Positions 9,697-21,234 of a stretch of 64,000 bases of DNA are shown piece after piece. The notes under the pieces were generated by a model that saw nothing but the letters and a program-made list of their open reading frames with translations, did no database searches and was not told the origin of the DNA. This stretch comes from Rhizophlyctis rosea. Lineage: Eukaryota > Chytridiomycota > Chytridiomycetes > Rhizophlyctidales > Rhizophlyctidaceae. The stretch's first letter is position 1, and the number at the start of each line of letters is the position of its first letter. Location of the stretch: the NCBI GenBank assembly GCA_027596075.1, contig JADGJC010000022.1:124001-188000 (forward strand). The letters run 5' to 3'. A program made the translations under genes and the position numbers.

Positions 9697-12463
9697 TCAC
9701 TGCGCCAAATCCTTCGATGAACTCTCCCTACTCGACGGCAAATCCTCCTTCCTCAACGTACTCTGACTCTTCGCCCCCGCCAACTCCCTCCTCGACTCCA
9801 TACTCATCCGACTCCCCGCCACCTTCCCACCAGGCCCCCCACCCACCACACTAGCACTAGCCGCCCTCTCCAACCGTCTAAGCTCCTTCAACGCATCCTG
9901 CACTATATCGGTCTTCAAAAACCTAATATACGTATCCTTCTCCATCAACGTATACACATGCTCCATCGCCGGAATATACCAATCATAACTCAACTTCCTC
10001 GCTTCCCCGTTCGCGGCCTCGAAGCGGGCAATACACTCTTTGCGGGTGAGGGTGTTGAGGTTGAGTTCTTTTGAGCCTCCGACTTTAATGAAGTCTTGGT
10101 AGATTGAGGCGGAAGCGGTGTAGAATTCTGCGCGGGTGTCGATGTCGTCGAGGGCTTGGCATTTTGCCCAGAATTGGAGGTTTTCTTGGGAGAATTCTGA
10201 TTTGCAGAATTTGCGGAAGGCGCGGAAGCCGACGGGGTCTTCGAGGAGTTTGGCGAAGGAGATTGTCCAGACGCGGATTTCGGTTGGGGAGGCTTCTTGT
10301 CTGTTTTATGGGTTTGTAAAGTATGAATGGGGTGTTCAGATTATTGTCGTCGGCGTTGGGAGAATTTTCCGCTTGCTAGCGGGGCATTTTCCAGGAAAAC
10401 TCTTATGGTGGGAAAACAGGCATATTTACCTATCAACCTGCATCATGATCGAATAATCATTGCTCCAAGGGTTTTGCGCCCACGCTTTCTGTTCTAGGAG
10501 CGGGTCCAGTGGTCGGATGATTTCCATAAAGTTCACCAGACTGCATACATACATTGTCAGTGAAGATACATTGCACCCATGGATGAAAAATTGCCATACC
10601 TTTCTGCCACCTTCGAAACCTTGCTTCGACTGATGTTCAACGAGTAGTTCAGGCTCTCCAGTTGCTTTTTCAAGTAGTCTTCCAAATCCCATTTGTCTAG
10701 TGATCGCTGGAGGGATAGATGAATTGGCGTGAGATGGGTTGTTACAGGGAACCCCTTTCCGCATGTTATGAAAAACATGAATAAACAACTCACCTCGAAC
10801 TCCTCCTGCTTCGATCTAGTCTGTTTTGTCCTCTTTTCCTCTTGGATGGTTGACTGCTTAGTCTGTTGTTTGTGCGAAGTGAGATTCTGCAGCTGCAAAA
10901 TAGCCGCGGCCCGAACTGAATAATGGAAATTCTCATACCAAATCAACAGGCTTCAAAATCCTCCAAAACGTATGCTCCTGTATGCGGAAAAGCCTAATGT
11001 CGCTTTTGTCCATTTCCTCCTCCGCACTTGATGGATTTTGATTTTCATTTGAGAAGCACACGAAAGATGTCCAATTTAGTTTTTTCGTCCAAAAGAAAGA
11101 TGAAAGGAAAGAACCACATACCGAAACAATGCCTCCGCCTCCTTATCAATCGACTTCCACTCTTTGTGCAATTGCTTGCGCAACCTCTTGGCACGCTCGA
11201 CTTCCTCTTCGTTCAAAGCGAATTTGGATTGCATGCGGTAGTCGCGCTTCAGAAGGTATATGGCATAATCTGCAGTGGAGGGGCGAGCATCAGAAGATAT
11301 AATGTAGGCTTGAAATGAACGGACGAATCCCTACCTCGATCCGTCGCCGTCCATGGTTGTCCAGGCATGAACTGAGACGTCTGAAAATGAGGGAAAGATC
11401 ATTTCAAAAATGGTTCAAAAATGAACATCCTACGACCATGAGAGATTGTTCTTCAGGAAAAGTCCCGCCCCCCGGTAATGACACCACGACCCACTTGAAA
11501 GACATAAACATTCGAATCCGCTCCGAATTCCTTGTCAAACTCGATCGGACAGATGTACCCCTCCGTCATCAACGTCTTCCCGTAAAATATCCCTTCCGAT
11601 TTTTCGAAGAAGCCGCAGTATTTCAATGTCCAGTCAACAAACTCCTGACCTGTGTAAACCGTGTGCGAAAGTTGGGGGCAGAGTTAACGAGAACGATGGA
11701 GGTGAGAAATGATGATCATCATGGTGACGCACCAGTAAAAGCAAACTTGTAAGCCTTCATCATCTTTTTGCGTTCTTGCAGTTCGATTCCTCGGTGCGGA
11801 TCCAACATTTTTCGCACGGCTGGTGAATTTGTTTCCCAAGTTAGTTTGACCCGCATTTTTGACTCCGCAGCACAAACAAGATGACACCTAAAAACAATCA
11901 ATCTCTCAAAACTTACTTCGCTCCATAGCCTGCACCTTCCTGTCCATTGCCGCCCCCGTACTTTTCTGCCCCTGATTCGCACCTTCACCCTCCCCTCTTG
12001 CCCCAGCCGGCAAAAGCGGCTCGATTCTCTTCTCATACTCCTCCATCTCCTTCAACGTTGCCGTCAACGAATGCGCACTGTTGATCGACATCGTGTCATC
12101 ATCCCTATCCATGCCAAACCCGCTAGCCGACCGCGATGTAAAGGAACTGTAGCTTTTCTGCTTGTTGCGCTTGAAGAGGGAGGAGAGCGAGGACGCACGA
12201 GATTCGCCTTCATCTTGTTGCAGGCGGGTTAGGGTTCGGTCGGGTGTTCGGTCGGGTGTCGATGTGCTGTCAGGTAGTGTAGATTCGGATACTTGGGAAC
12301 GGGTGGCATCTTTGTTGGCGGAGGTTAGGGAGGAGGTGGTGGATAGGGAGCGCTGGACGGGAGGGTTTTCTGTGCTGTGAACTGAGCTGTCATCCGCCAA
12401 ATTGCCCTCAATTGAGAGGCTATGTACGCCTTCGACTAAAGCGGATGTTTTCGGCGTGGTCAT
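9697..12463 (-). CDS. R7-type regulator of G-protein signalling (DEP-GGL-RGS)
   Basis: Ten exons (12463-11917, 11819-11733, 11649-11495, 11380-11335, 11269-11122, 11026-10939, 10892-10794, 10706-10600, 10540-10430, 10300-9697) join without a frame conflict to 663 residues. Residues 1-182 are Ser/Thr-rich and likely disordered. A DEP domain follows (about 188-262; GQEFVDWTLKYCGFF, then GKTLMTEGYI), then a helical Lys/Glu-rich extension (about 270-390). A GGL-like segment lies at about 391-460, with SRSKVSKVAE and then the diagnostic DPLL...NPWSND. The RGS domain is at about 468-594 (LEDPVGFRAFRKFCKSEFSQENLQFW in part; later DWYIPAMEHVYTLMEKDTY). RGS domains accelerate GTP hydrolysis by G-alpha; GGL domains bind a G-beta of the Gb5 type. 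The domain order is that of animal R7 RGS proteins, unlike the DEP-DEP-RGS of Sst2/FlbA. The GGL call rests on the short motif only. Confidence 0.85.
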
Positions 12464-13309
12464 CTTCTATTGTCTAAGTTCTGGAGGCGCCGGGGTTATG
12501 ATGAATAGCAAAGAGACAGGAAGGATCGGGATCACGGCCGTGTTTCTCAAGTTTTAATATGTTCGTTTCGTGCGACGGTTTTCTTTACGAAGTTGGAAGA
12601 GTTTGTCAGTAACGCGATAAATTTGGTCTTGAATTGGCGGACCCAAGCCCATTGATGTTGTATGACGTTATGAACCAATATTAGCTATCGTTGCTAGAGT
12701 GATCGAAAAACCTCCCACGCTTGTTTCTACCAATTCGGTGGCTGCAATTGAGAGTGCCAATGACCCACGGACGACCCCTTCAGCTTGAGACCCGCGCGTT
12801 CAAGGAAGATCACTGTGCCACCAACTCTTCCAGAAAATGTCTCCATCTCATTGTTTGAAGGCACTTTCTGATAACATGCGAGTCGGCCTTGCCGCTCCAT
12901 TTCGGTGTGCGGGACGATACTGATGATTTGCGTGGTTGGACGTGGAATGAGCCGTGGGCAGTTGGATACGAATTCACTAGACACCAAACAAACCAAAAAA
13001 CCCTTGTTGAAGACCACATTGCACTTCAGTGGGAGCTTGTTGGGGACACCCAAAGGCACTATTGGAGTGGTGCAATCAGTTCGTTTGATGAAGTGTACGG
13101 TCAGTGTCCGGAGGGTCAATCGGTATGAGGGTTGATCGAAGAGCCGCTAAGCACGTGACATTGAAGTGGATCAACGGGCAAGGCAACCGGACTGCAGTCT
13201 GTTCCCTATCAATGTAGATAGTTCTCAACAACCCCATCTGTCAGAGCACTTCATCCACGTTGCCAACATATAGTAGTTGTACCACCGATCCCCCTACTCC
13301 TGTACAAAA
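12464..13309. promoter_or_regulatory. Divergent upstream region of the RGS and EHD genes
   Basis: 846 b between two divergent starts. An open frame on the minus strand (12727-13119) has no introns, domain or skewed codon blocks and is not called. No named element seen. Confidence 0.4.
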
Positions 13310-15907
13310 ATGTCGGACACACCACCTCCATTACCGACCAAGACGTCGCGGTTGATGTCGTAAGTGCAAAAGAAACACGCACCAATGCGTTTGAATAATC
13401 TATGTTCAAGCTTTGCCATCCGGCAGGCCGACAAAGGTGTCGCCAACAAAGGACCGAGCGGCTTCGGCCAAGAAGGGCGGTTCACAAGCTCCGCGTATTT
13501 TCAACAGCATCACGGACGGTCTCAAGGATATCTATCAGGTAGCGCTTTGACATCAATCACTTCAGTTGGGTGATTACTGACCGGACTGGGACAGAACAAA
13601 ATCAAGCCATTAGAGCAAGCATATAGGTCAGCAAAATGTGCAAGATCGCAAAATGGATAGGTTGAAGGATACTCATGTTCGCAGGACCTTTGCGCCAAAA
13701 GCTTCGATCAATTCCATAGCCCTTTCCTGACGAACGCGGATATTGGCGCGAAGCCTATGGTGTTGTTGGTAGGACAGTACAGTGTTGGTATGTGAGCTGG
13801 CATATGCTAAAGATACTGCTTTGCTTTTTGTTGACATAATCCATTGCAGGGAAGAGTACATTTGTCAAATACATTCTTGAGAAGGAGTACCCGGGATGTC
13901 ATATTGGTCCTGAGCCGACGGTCGGTTTCGTACTCTTTGATTGTGACAGACCTATCCATCACCTGACTCCATTGGATATCTCAGACAGATCGATTCGTTG
14001 CCATCATGGGTGGGGAGGAACGCGTCATTCCCGGCAACGCTGCAGCAGTCAGCACCGAACTTCCCTTCACCGTACGTCCCGGAGAGGTCCCATTCACAGT
14101 CACCTATCCAACACCCCCACTCACCTCCCCTATCCCCTTGCCCCACCACCCCAGGCCCTAACCCGCTTCGGCGCCTCCTTCCTCTCCAAATTCCAAATCT
14201 CCTCAGTCCAATCCCCAATCCTCGAAGACGTCGTCATAATCGACACCCCCGGCATCCTCTCCGGCGAAAAACAGCGCCTCCAGCGCGGATACGACTTCAC
14301 CGACGTCATTGAGTGGTTTGCGATTCGTGCGGACATGATATTGCTGCTTTTCGATGCGCATAAGCTGGATATTTCGGATGAGTTTAAGAGGGCTATTGGG
14401 GCGCTGAAGGGGAACGATGAGAAGATTCGGGTGGTGTTGAATAAGGCGGATATGGTTAATGGGCAGCAGCTTTTGAGAGTGTGAGTGTTTTTTGGAGGGG
14501 GGAGGTGTGGGGAGAGGCAGAGTTTGGCGGTTTCGCTTACAGGTTGTCGATCTGATAGGTATGGCGCTATGATGTGGTCGCTTGGAAAAGTGGTGCAAAC
14601 GCCCGAGGTTATGCGCGTGTGTAAGTTCACATGGTTGTGCCTCTTTTGCTTTGAGCTGGCATATCCACTCACTGATATTGCTATCTGCTGCAAAATCAAC
14701 AGACATCGGTTCATTTTGGGACTTGCCAGCACAACATAAAGACTGCGAGCAACTGCTCAAAGCCGAGCAGCAAGATTTATTGAATGACTTGTCCACCTTG
14801 CCACGGAATGCTGCTGTTCGTAAGATTAACGAGATCATCAAACGGACCAGGATGGCGAAGGTATGTTTGTTGCATGCTTGATGGGGTTTTCTTCAGCAAC
14901 TGTCGTTTTGTTGAAAATCCTCATCATTGCACCAGGTCCACGCTCTCATCGTCTCCCACCTGCGTGAACAAATGCCCGCCATGTTTGGACAAAGCAAAAA
15001 GCAACAGGAACTTCTCAACAACCTCGAAGGCGAGTTTGAGAAGATTGCGCGCCAACACCAACTAGTGCGGGGAGACTTCCCGGATCCCAACAAGTTCAAG
15101 GAGAAGTTGGCGTTGTTCAAGGTTGAGAAGTTCCCGAAGTTGGATAAGAAGATGTTGGCGTTGGTTGATGAGGTTGGTTTGGGATGATGATCTTTTGAGA
15201 TGGTGCGATTGCGCAGTGGGTGGGATGTGTGCCTGATGTTTGCTATCTTACGCTTCGCAGGCCCTAGGACAAGATCTACCAAAACTCCTCTCAGACTTCC
15301 CACAAACTCAATCAAGTATACCAACTATTCTGCAAAATCCATTTGAAAGTATGGACGGTCCCACGGGAGAAGATGGTACACCGGCCAAGCCGAGTCCGGA
15401 GCAGATCTGGCGATATGGTGAGTGCTTGGTCTCAGCAAATGTCGGCTTAAGCTAGCATATTTTTCTCACACTATCGCGCCTCCTCTAGATGCCATCGACC
15501 GACGAACATATCTAGAGAAATTCAAGACTGTCGCGGGTGTGGATGGCAAGGTGTCGGGATTGGCTTGCAAGCCGGTGTTGGAGGCTACAGGTATTATCTC
15601 GTTGCACACAATCATTTCTGATAGAGTGCATCATGAACATCTCTCTACATTTGCAGGCCTGGATCAAACAACCCTTGCAAGGATTTGGAAACTGTCGGAT
15701 TGGACAAAGGGTAAGATTCTAAGCTTTGTCTTACCACCCTATCCGATTGCTTCAGCCTTTCTGACCTTCCCACCAAAACCAGATGGCTACTTGGACGCAG
15801 ATGAATTCGTCGTTGCCATGTGGATTTGCGAAGTACGGAAAAAGGATTGGGCACCATTGCCGGATACGTTGCCGGAGACATTGATGCCTCCTCATCGGAA
15901 AATTTGA
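13310..15907 (+). CDS. EHD-family dynamin-like ATPase (EH domain at C terminus)
   Basis: Fourteen exons from ATG 13310 to 15907 join in frame to 552 residues. The first about 60 residues are Ser/Thr/Lys-rich. The G domain has the P-loop GQYSVGKST (about 90-98), PTVDRFVAIM with switch Thr/Asp residues, DTPG (about 170) and NKAD (about 244). The IPGNAAAVSTELPF loop is typical of EHD. A helical region follows. The EH domain (about 455-545) has one EF-hand-like loop, DWTKDGYLDADEF, so it probably still binds Ca2+. EHD/Rme-1 proteins bind ATP in spite of the G-like fold, oligomerise on tubular membranes and remodel endosomes; EH domains bind NPF peptides. Exon 4 begins at an AAAG acceptor (13702), giving YSFDQFHSPFL where relatives have YRF; this acceptor is the least certain. 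Confidence 0.92.
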
Positions 15908-16593
15908 GCTGTTTGTATTGGGAATTTAGATATACATATGGTGGTTGTATACTGGACGAAGTGCTCAACGGGCAAATGCTGCGACTCCGTTTTGTTCAGG
16001 CACGGGTGGGAAAGCGTAAGGGTTTTCTCAGGATCACAGGATCACTGATGCTTGCCGACTGGCACTTATCGATCTACATTGGCCGTCCGTGTTTGATTTT
16101 GCAGTAGCAAACCCTTTTCCTGGCGAAAGAGAGGGTGGAAGTCGGGAAGGAACACCAGAACACCAGATTTCAACATGGGACGGCAAAAACTGATTGTTAC
16201 CATGATGTAAACAAATTCAGAGAACGGAACTCCGGAGATGTGGCCTTCTTGGCAAATCAGGGTCCTTGAGAAAACAGGCCGAGGTGGCGTTGCTCATCAT
16301 GGAGCCTTTCATTTATCAATCCGGTGTCTCAATTTCCAGCTTCCAGAATGACCAGATGAAACCGCCCCTCGCGTTCGACTCGTGTTCCAGCATGCCAGTC
16401 ATGCACATCAAAGATTCACAGCCCAATAAGTCATCGCCACGAAACTTCCTTTGATGTCATTTATAAGCCGCTCTCTGAGTTGAACCTTTATAAGGAGCTC
16501 GCTGCTTGAATTCTGCCTTTCGAACTTAGATATCCTGTTGTAACTAGCCAAAACCTCACCCGCAACATCTTACCTTCAAACCAGACACAAAAC
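15908..16593. other. Intergenic between EHD and Bsd2-like genes
   Basis: 686 b with no supported gene. It holds the 3' flank of the EHD gene and the upstream region of the next gene, including TTTATAAG at about 16487-16494 and TTTATAAGC near 16460, about 100-130 b before the next ATG. These are possible TATA-like elements. Confidence 0.4.
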
Positions 16594-17750
16594 ATGAAGT
16601 CCTACGAAAAAGTACGTCCTCCACCCCCATCCCACATACCCCCTTTCCCACAAAAAAACTAACCCCCACCAACCAAAACCAGATCCCCGACTCCGAAGAC
16701 GAGACAACCCCCCCACAACCCTTCACAATCCCCACCCAACAATCACCATCCTCCTCCTCAAACCCACCACCCTACGCAACACGTCGCACAGACGGTGTAT
16801 TCGCAAACCTCACAGCTCGCACAGACGACTTCAGTACGTCAACGGAGCCGCCAAGCAGTAAAACGTTCCAGGAAATCGAGCCGCCGGCATATAACGAGAT
16901 TGTGCGGGAGACTCCACCAAGTTTTGTGGAGACGACGACGGTTGTGACGGCGCTGGAGGATGGGGATATTGTTATTGATGGTATGTTCTTTTTNNNNNNN
17001 NNNGCTTCCTTTTTGTTTGTTGTTGTCGGGTTCGTGGGTGTTTTTTTGTGGCGGGGTGGTTGGTTGGGGGGGGGGTGTTGTGTTTGGGTTTTTTGTTTGT
17101 TGTGTTTGTTTTGTTGGGGGGGGGGGGGGGGGGGGGGGAGGTATTGGCAGCATGTCTGGAACACGTTGCTGACTTACCTGGTGGGTGTTATACAGGAATG
17201 CCCGTCGGTGGATTCCTAGCGTTTTTCGTCAACATGTTGGTCTCCATGAGCTTTGATTTCATTGGGTTTCTCCTCACAACCCTATTAGCTACTTCTCACG
17301 CGGCCAAGGTACGTTCCTATCTCTCCACCCGCTCCTTACTCCCACTCAACTCATTCAAAACCTCATCTCTCATTTTCACAGTGCGGATCACGCTCAGGCC
17401 TCGGAATGACACTCATACGCTACGGCCTCTACATGCAATCAAAACGCTTTGACGGGGACGACGATGACGAACGTGGCGGCAGATACGACCCAACCAATCC
17501 AGATGCTGATGACACATTCGAGACACAGAGTAATTGGTTGGCGTGGATTTTCGTCTTTTTGGGCTTCATGATTTTGCTGGTATGTTTTTTTTCGACAAAT
17601 TGTATGCTAATTTGTTCAATGAAGCTTGCATCCATGTATCTCACAAAGATATCTTTCAAATCACCAAAACAGAGAGCAAACGCTGACTACGTAAGGGTAC
17701 GGAAAACGAAGGCCATCATATTATCTACAGCTGGGGGCGCAATGGTATGA
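16594..17750 (+). CDS. Bsd2/Ndfip-type PPxY adaptor for Rsp5/Nedd4 ubiquitin ligase
   Basis: Five exons (16594-16611, 16683-16980, 17196-17308, 17382-17579, 17673-17750) join in frame to 234 residues. The N-terminal cytosolic part has two PPxY motifs (PPPYATR and PPAYNE), ligands for WW domains. Three hydrophobic segments follow: MPVGGFLAFFVNMLVSMSFD, then GFLLTTLLATSHAA with an RSGLGMTLIRYGLYMQ stretch, and last WLAWIFVFLGFMILL. The order and the GLG/RYGLYM signature match Ndfip/Bsd2, which recruit HECT ubiquitin ligases to Golgi and endosome cargo such as metal transporters. An acidic DDDDE loop lies before span 3. Intron 2 contains a 10-N gap and a 23-G run, so its length is not reliable; the coding exons are unaffected. 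Confidence 0.88.
16994..17003. other. Assembly gap (10 N) in intron 2 of the Bsd2-like gene
   Basis: Ten N in a G/T-rich intron; the true length is unknown. Confidence 0.97.
17066..17138 (+). repeat. Poly-G tracts (G10 and G23) inside an intron
   Basis: Runs of 10 G (17066-17075) and 23 G (17116-17138) in G/T-only sequence, shortly after a gap. They could form G-quadruplex RNA, or they could be sequencing artefacts. Confidence 0.8.
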
Positions 17751-19950
17751 TGGCGACAGATGCATTAGGATGCGGATAAGAACAAATGTATCAGATACCC
17801 TTGTGCATATTAGAGTGAACTCTTTTACAGTGGGATGATAATGTAGTCATGGCAGTTTATTCGCGTTGCGTAAATTGGATGGATAATCACGTATACATGT
17901 GGATGGCTCAGATAGGTGACCTGTCAAACTGCACCAAAAAGAACAAAAACGCATGATGTCTCGTGGACGGTAAGGTGACAACTGCTCTCAACCTGAGCAA
18001 GGACATGTACATGTATGATCTTCCAAAGCAACGGAAGCCAAATGGTCTTTGCATACCAACAGGAGCGCAGGCACCCACGCCTGGAACTATACAAGTGCCG
18101 GGATTCCATCAACCAATACATTATATACAACGATGGGCAAATATTTACAACATATACAAAGACTACCTAGGCTAAAAACTTGATCAGCCCCCGTCATGGC
18201 CAAACAATAGGTTTGATCCGGCGAGCAAAAAGCCCGACGACCGGGTGGGCAATCGGGAGGCTGTAACCCTTGACCTAAGCGGAAAGGATGAGCTAGCAAA
18301 TGCCCATTGGTGGGACTCAAAGCTTATCTATACAATCGAGGCTATAGAATCAGGATCTCTCCGAATACATCTGTAGATGCGCGTGAGGGTCAAAAAGACA
18401 GACGTCCGCCAGAGGGCATACTACACGTTAACCACCAAGACTTCAGCTAAAGCTTGAACCTTGGTGACGGCGAATACGGTGTCTCACTGATTTCCTCCGG
18501 GCCATTACCCAATCTTCTACGACCCCTAGTCTCATCATTGTTCCCTTCTTCAGTCTACAGTCCATGGTATGTCCATGTTAACAGCTTGGTGATTCGCCGG
18601 TTCGCATTTGAGTGTGATTGGGGAAAGAGATGAGAAGTATTAGTAAGATGCTCAAAGAGGTGTCGAGCTCATTTCATTCCGACAGGTACCACGAGCGCCT
18701 TTGCACCCCGGCGATAGGTCACCCATATCTTCTTTCGCCAAAGGGAAACAGCAGGATCAACCACCCCCCGCAAGGAGTAGTGTAAGCGGTTCCACCCATC
18801 CAAGATCAACAACTCGGATGGTGCACTTGCAATTTACGAGACCCGACTGCCCCCTCAGCTAACCCGATCCCCTTTTGCAAACACAGGGCAAAAGCTTCAA
18901 TACGTACAGAGGAACGCTGTCCAACTCCCCAGCACAGCTTGATTCGGAATCGCCACCGAAGAAGTCTCCGAAGAAATTGACACCGAGACCGATATGCGTC
19001 CGTTGCAACGATCACCATCACATAAAAGTGACATCTCCCTCCCCGTAAACGGCTTGGAGAGTGCTCTACCCTCCGGAAACAGAGTGCTCCTCCTCCCCTA
19101 ACGGCTCAGAGGAACACACTGCCCGCGAGCTTGGTGATTCATTGGTCTTGAAACTTGATATGGTTACCGAACCATTTACCGAACCGTATACCGAACCGTG
19201 TACCGAACCGTGTACCGAACCGTGTACCGAACCGTGTACCGAACCGTGTACCGAACCGTGTACCGAACCGTATACCGAACCGTATACCGAACCGATTACC
19301 GTAACCGATCACACAACCAAAGAGTTACTAGTTGGACCCCCTCCATCCACGAATGGACAGAGTTTCCTACCGGACCGCGGGGGACTGTAACTACCGCTCC
19401 GAGCGGCGGCTGAGCAAAAAGCCCAAGCGGTCGATGCCCCACTTCGAGGTTGGAGTGACGAGGGTTGCCGCGACGTCGAAGCTGACGGAGACACCGCAAG
19501 TTTCACCTGGGGGTCGAACCCAGTAAACGGCCATGCCAGTGAAACGCATTTGAACGTGGTGCTCCAAGGTCAATAACAAAAAGACTTGAGGAAGCAGCGA
19601 CTGAATATATGTACGTATTGAGAGCGGGGTGATGATCGATGGTCAACCCACCAGGAGGCTTGCGAGGCGTAAAAGGCGCATGCGCTAATCAAGCCACACG
19701 CCACACTGCGCCTGCACCTTGAATCTGTGCAGGCCGCATTGCTGACGGGCCTGCCTACTTACGCAGCGTATAAAATAATTATCGTCATTTGCGAGATCGA
19801 TTATTGGTAAAACGTCTTCAATATCGAGGCATACTACCTACGGCAAGAGACCCCCCACATTGCAACTGAAAAAGCGAGTGACGGACGCTAGAAGGGAATT
19901 CGCACGCTTCTCGTTTATACTGGTGGCCCCTTGCCCAACAACTTTTCAAA
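17751..19950. other. 2.2-kb gene-poor stretch with minisatellite
   Basis: No frame here has introns or a domain. It contains the 12-b tandem repeat at 19164-19308 and, in its right part, the upstream region of the uL4m gene. A hairpin CTGGG-GGTCGAA-CCCAG at 19507-19523 looks like a tRNA T-arm, but no cloverleaf surrounds it. Confidence 0.4.
19164..19308 (+). repeat. 12-b minisatellite, unit TACCGAACCGTG
   Basis: About twelve head-to-tail copies of a 12-b unit. The central copies are identical and the outer ones carry GTA/ATT variants. One frame reads Thr-Glu-Pro-Cys/Tyr repeatedly, but no flanking coding sequence supports a protein. Confidence 0.95.
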
Positions 19951-21138
19951 ATGAGATCGCTCCGCAGAATAGCTGGGCTGCCCATAACAGCGAGACCTGC
20001 TGCTGGCCTTCTGCAGAAGGTATGAGCTCTTCTTTGACTCACTTCTTACCGCTCAAATGGTATGACAGAAAGCTGACCTGCTGTAAAACATCGTAGCAAC
20101 CCTGTCGAGTATCATATGCGACTTCAGTATCAAACACAACTACCACAACCGCAACCACAGCAGGCAGTTACCAGTTCCAAGGGACTGCCGGGACACCTAT
20201 CTCGGCCCTACTTCACCCGCATACTCCTGTCATCACCACTCTCGCAGCAAAAGTCGCACTCTCAGATACCAAGCTACCAATTCAACGAAAAGGTTAGGCA
20301 CCTCCTAGTCAAAGTTTGCTCCTTTCGCCCACTCACACTTCCGCGCGTGTGTAACAGACTTGTGGAGACTACCTACCGTACAAGCATTTTTGCGATCTTT
20401 CATCTCAGGCGAACCCATAGGTCTTTTGGAGCTGGACAAATCCGTCTTTGGGCTGGAGCCTCGAGAAGAAATCCTACATCGCGCCCTCTACTACGAACAA
20501 TCATGGCGGGAAGCGGGAACGGAGAATTCCAGACGGAGGGGTACGGTTCGGGGTCGGAAACAAAAGGCAGCACCGCAGAAGGGAAGAGGAAAAGCTAGGA
20601 TGGGAACTGCTCGAGCGCCGCATCACAGAGGAGGTATGAGAATACACCATTTAGGAAGCCCAATGGAATGGACTGTTTATTTACTTGTTGCTCAACGTAC
20701 CGTTCAGGTTACAAATCCCACGGCCCACGACCCCACCAAAAAATGACCGACATCGACCAAAACCTATACGACCTTAGCATCCGCCACGCCCTCTCAACCA
20801 AATACGCCCAAAACCAACTCACCATCATCGACTCCTTCCCCGAAGACATCGAAGGCGTCGAAGCCCTCACCGACCACCTCGCTAACTTGGATCTTGCCGA
20901 AAAGGGCGTCGTCTTCCTCTACGGCAACCCCGATGATTCCAAACTAGCGAGATTCATTGAAGTGGCGGATGAAGTCGTCGTACCGAAACCGAAAAACATC
21001 TTTGCGCCGCAGGAGGAGAGGAAGTTGTTCGTGAATGCTGCTAAACAGATTTCGGTTATGCCTTTAATGGAGAATCAGCATTTGGTGTTGGATAAGGAGG
21101 CTGTGGAGTGGTTGGAGGCTAGGTATCATAGGGATTAG
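19951..21138 (+). CDS. MRPL4: Mitochondrial large-subunit ribosomal protein uL4m
   Basis: Four exons (19951-20019, 20097-20292, 20358-20633, 20708-21138) join in frame to 323 residues. Exon 1 encodes an Arg/Leu/Ala-rich, acid-free start (MRSLRRIAGLPITARPAAGL), a typical mitochondrial presequence. The core has GLEPREEILHRALYYEQ, then RRRGTVRGRKQKAAPQKGRG, the rRNA-binding loop that reaches the exit tunnel, ARAPHHRGG, and GPRPHQKM leading to the C-terminal sheet with LTIIDSF. These are uL4 signatures. It acts in the mitochondrial matrix as a structural protein of the large subunit. Its stop is only 96 b from the convergent stop of the CAP-Gly gene. Confidence 0.9.
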
Positions 21139-21234
21139 GTAGTGGGGGGGTGGTAGTTCAGATAGGGAGGGAAAGTCAATGTAAATTATAGTTCAAGTAA
21201 TTTTATTTTAGAACCATTTGCAATAGCATTTCTG

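Noticed and set aside
12727..13119. 130-codon minus-strand frame between the RGS and EHD genes
   Set aside because: No recognisable motif; lies in the shared promoter and equally long frames occur on the other strand.
16772..17164. Pro-rich minus-strand frame across the first gap
   Set aside because: Made of the complement of G/T-rich intron and N; the sense strand holds Bsd2-like exons.
18180..18260. Possible tRNA (GGTTTGATCC-like box)
   Set aside because: The stem does not pair and no cloverleaf can be drawn on either strand.
19061..19390. TEP-repeat protein from the minisatellite
   Set aside because: Only the repeat gives length; the flanks have no coding character and another frame through the repeat is equally open.
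19507..19523. tRNA T-arm-like hairpin
   Set aside because: No acceptor, D or anticodon arms around it; the loop lacks TTC.
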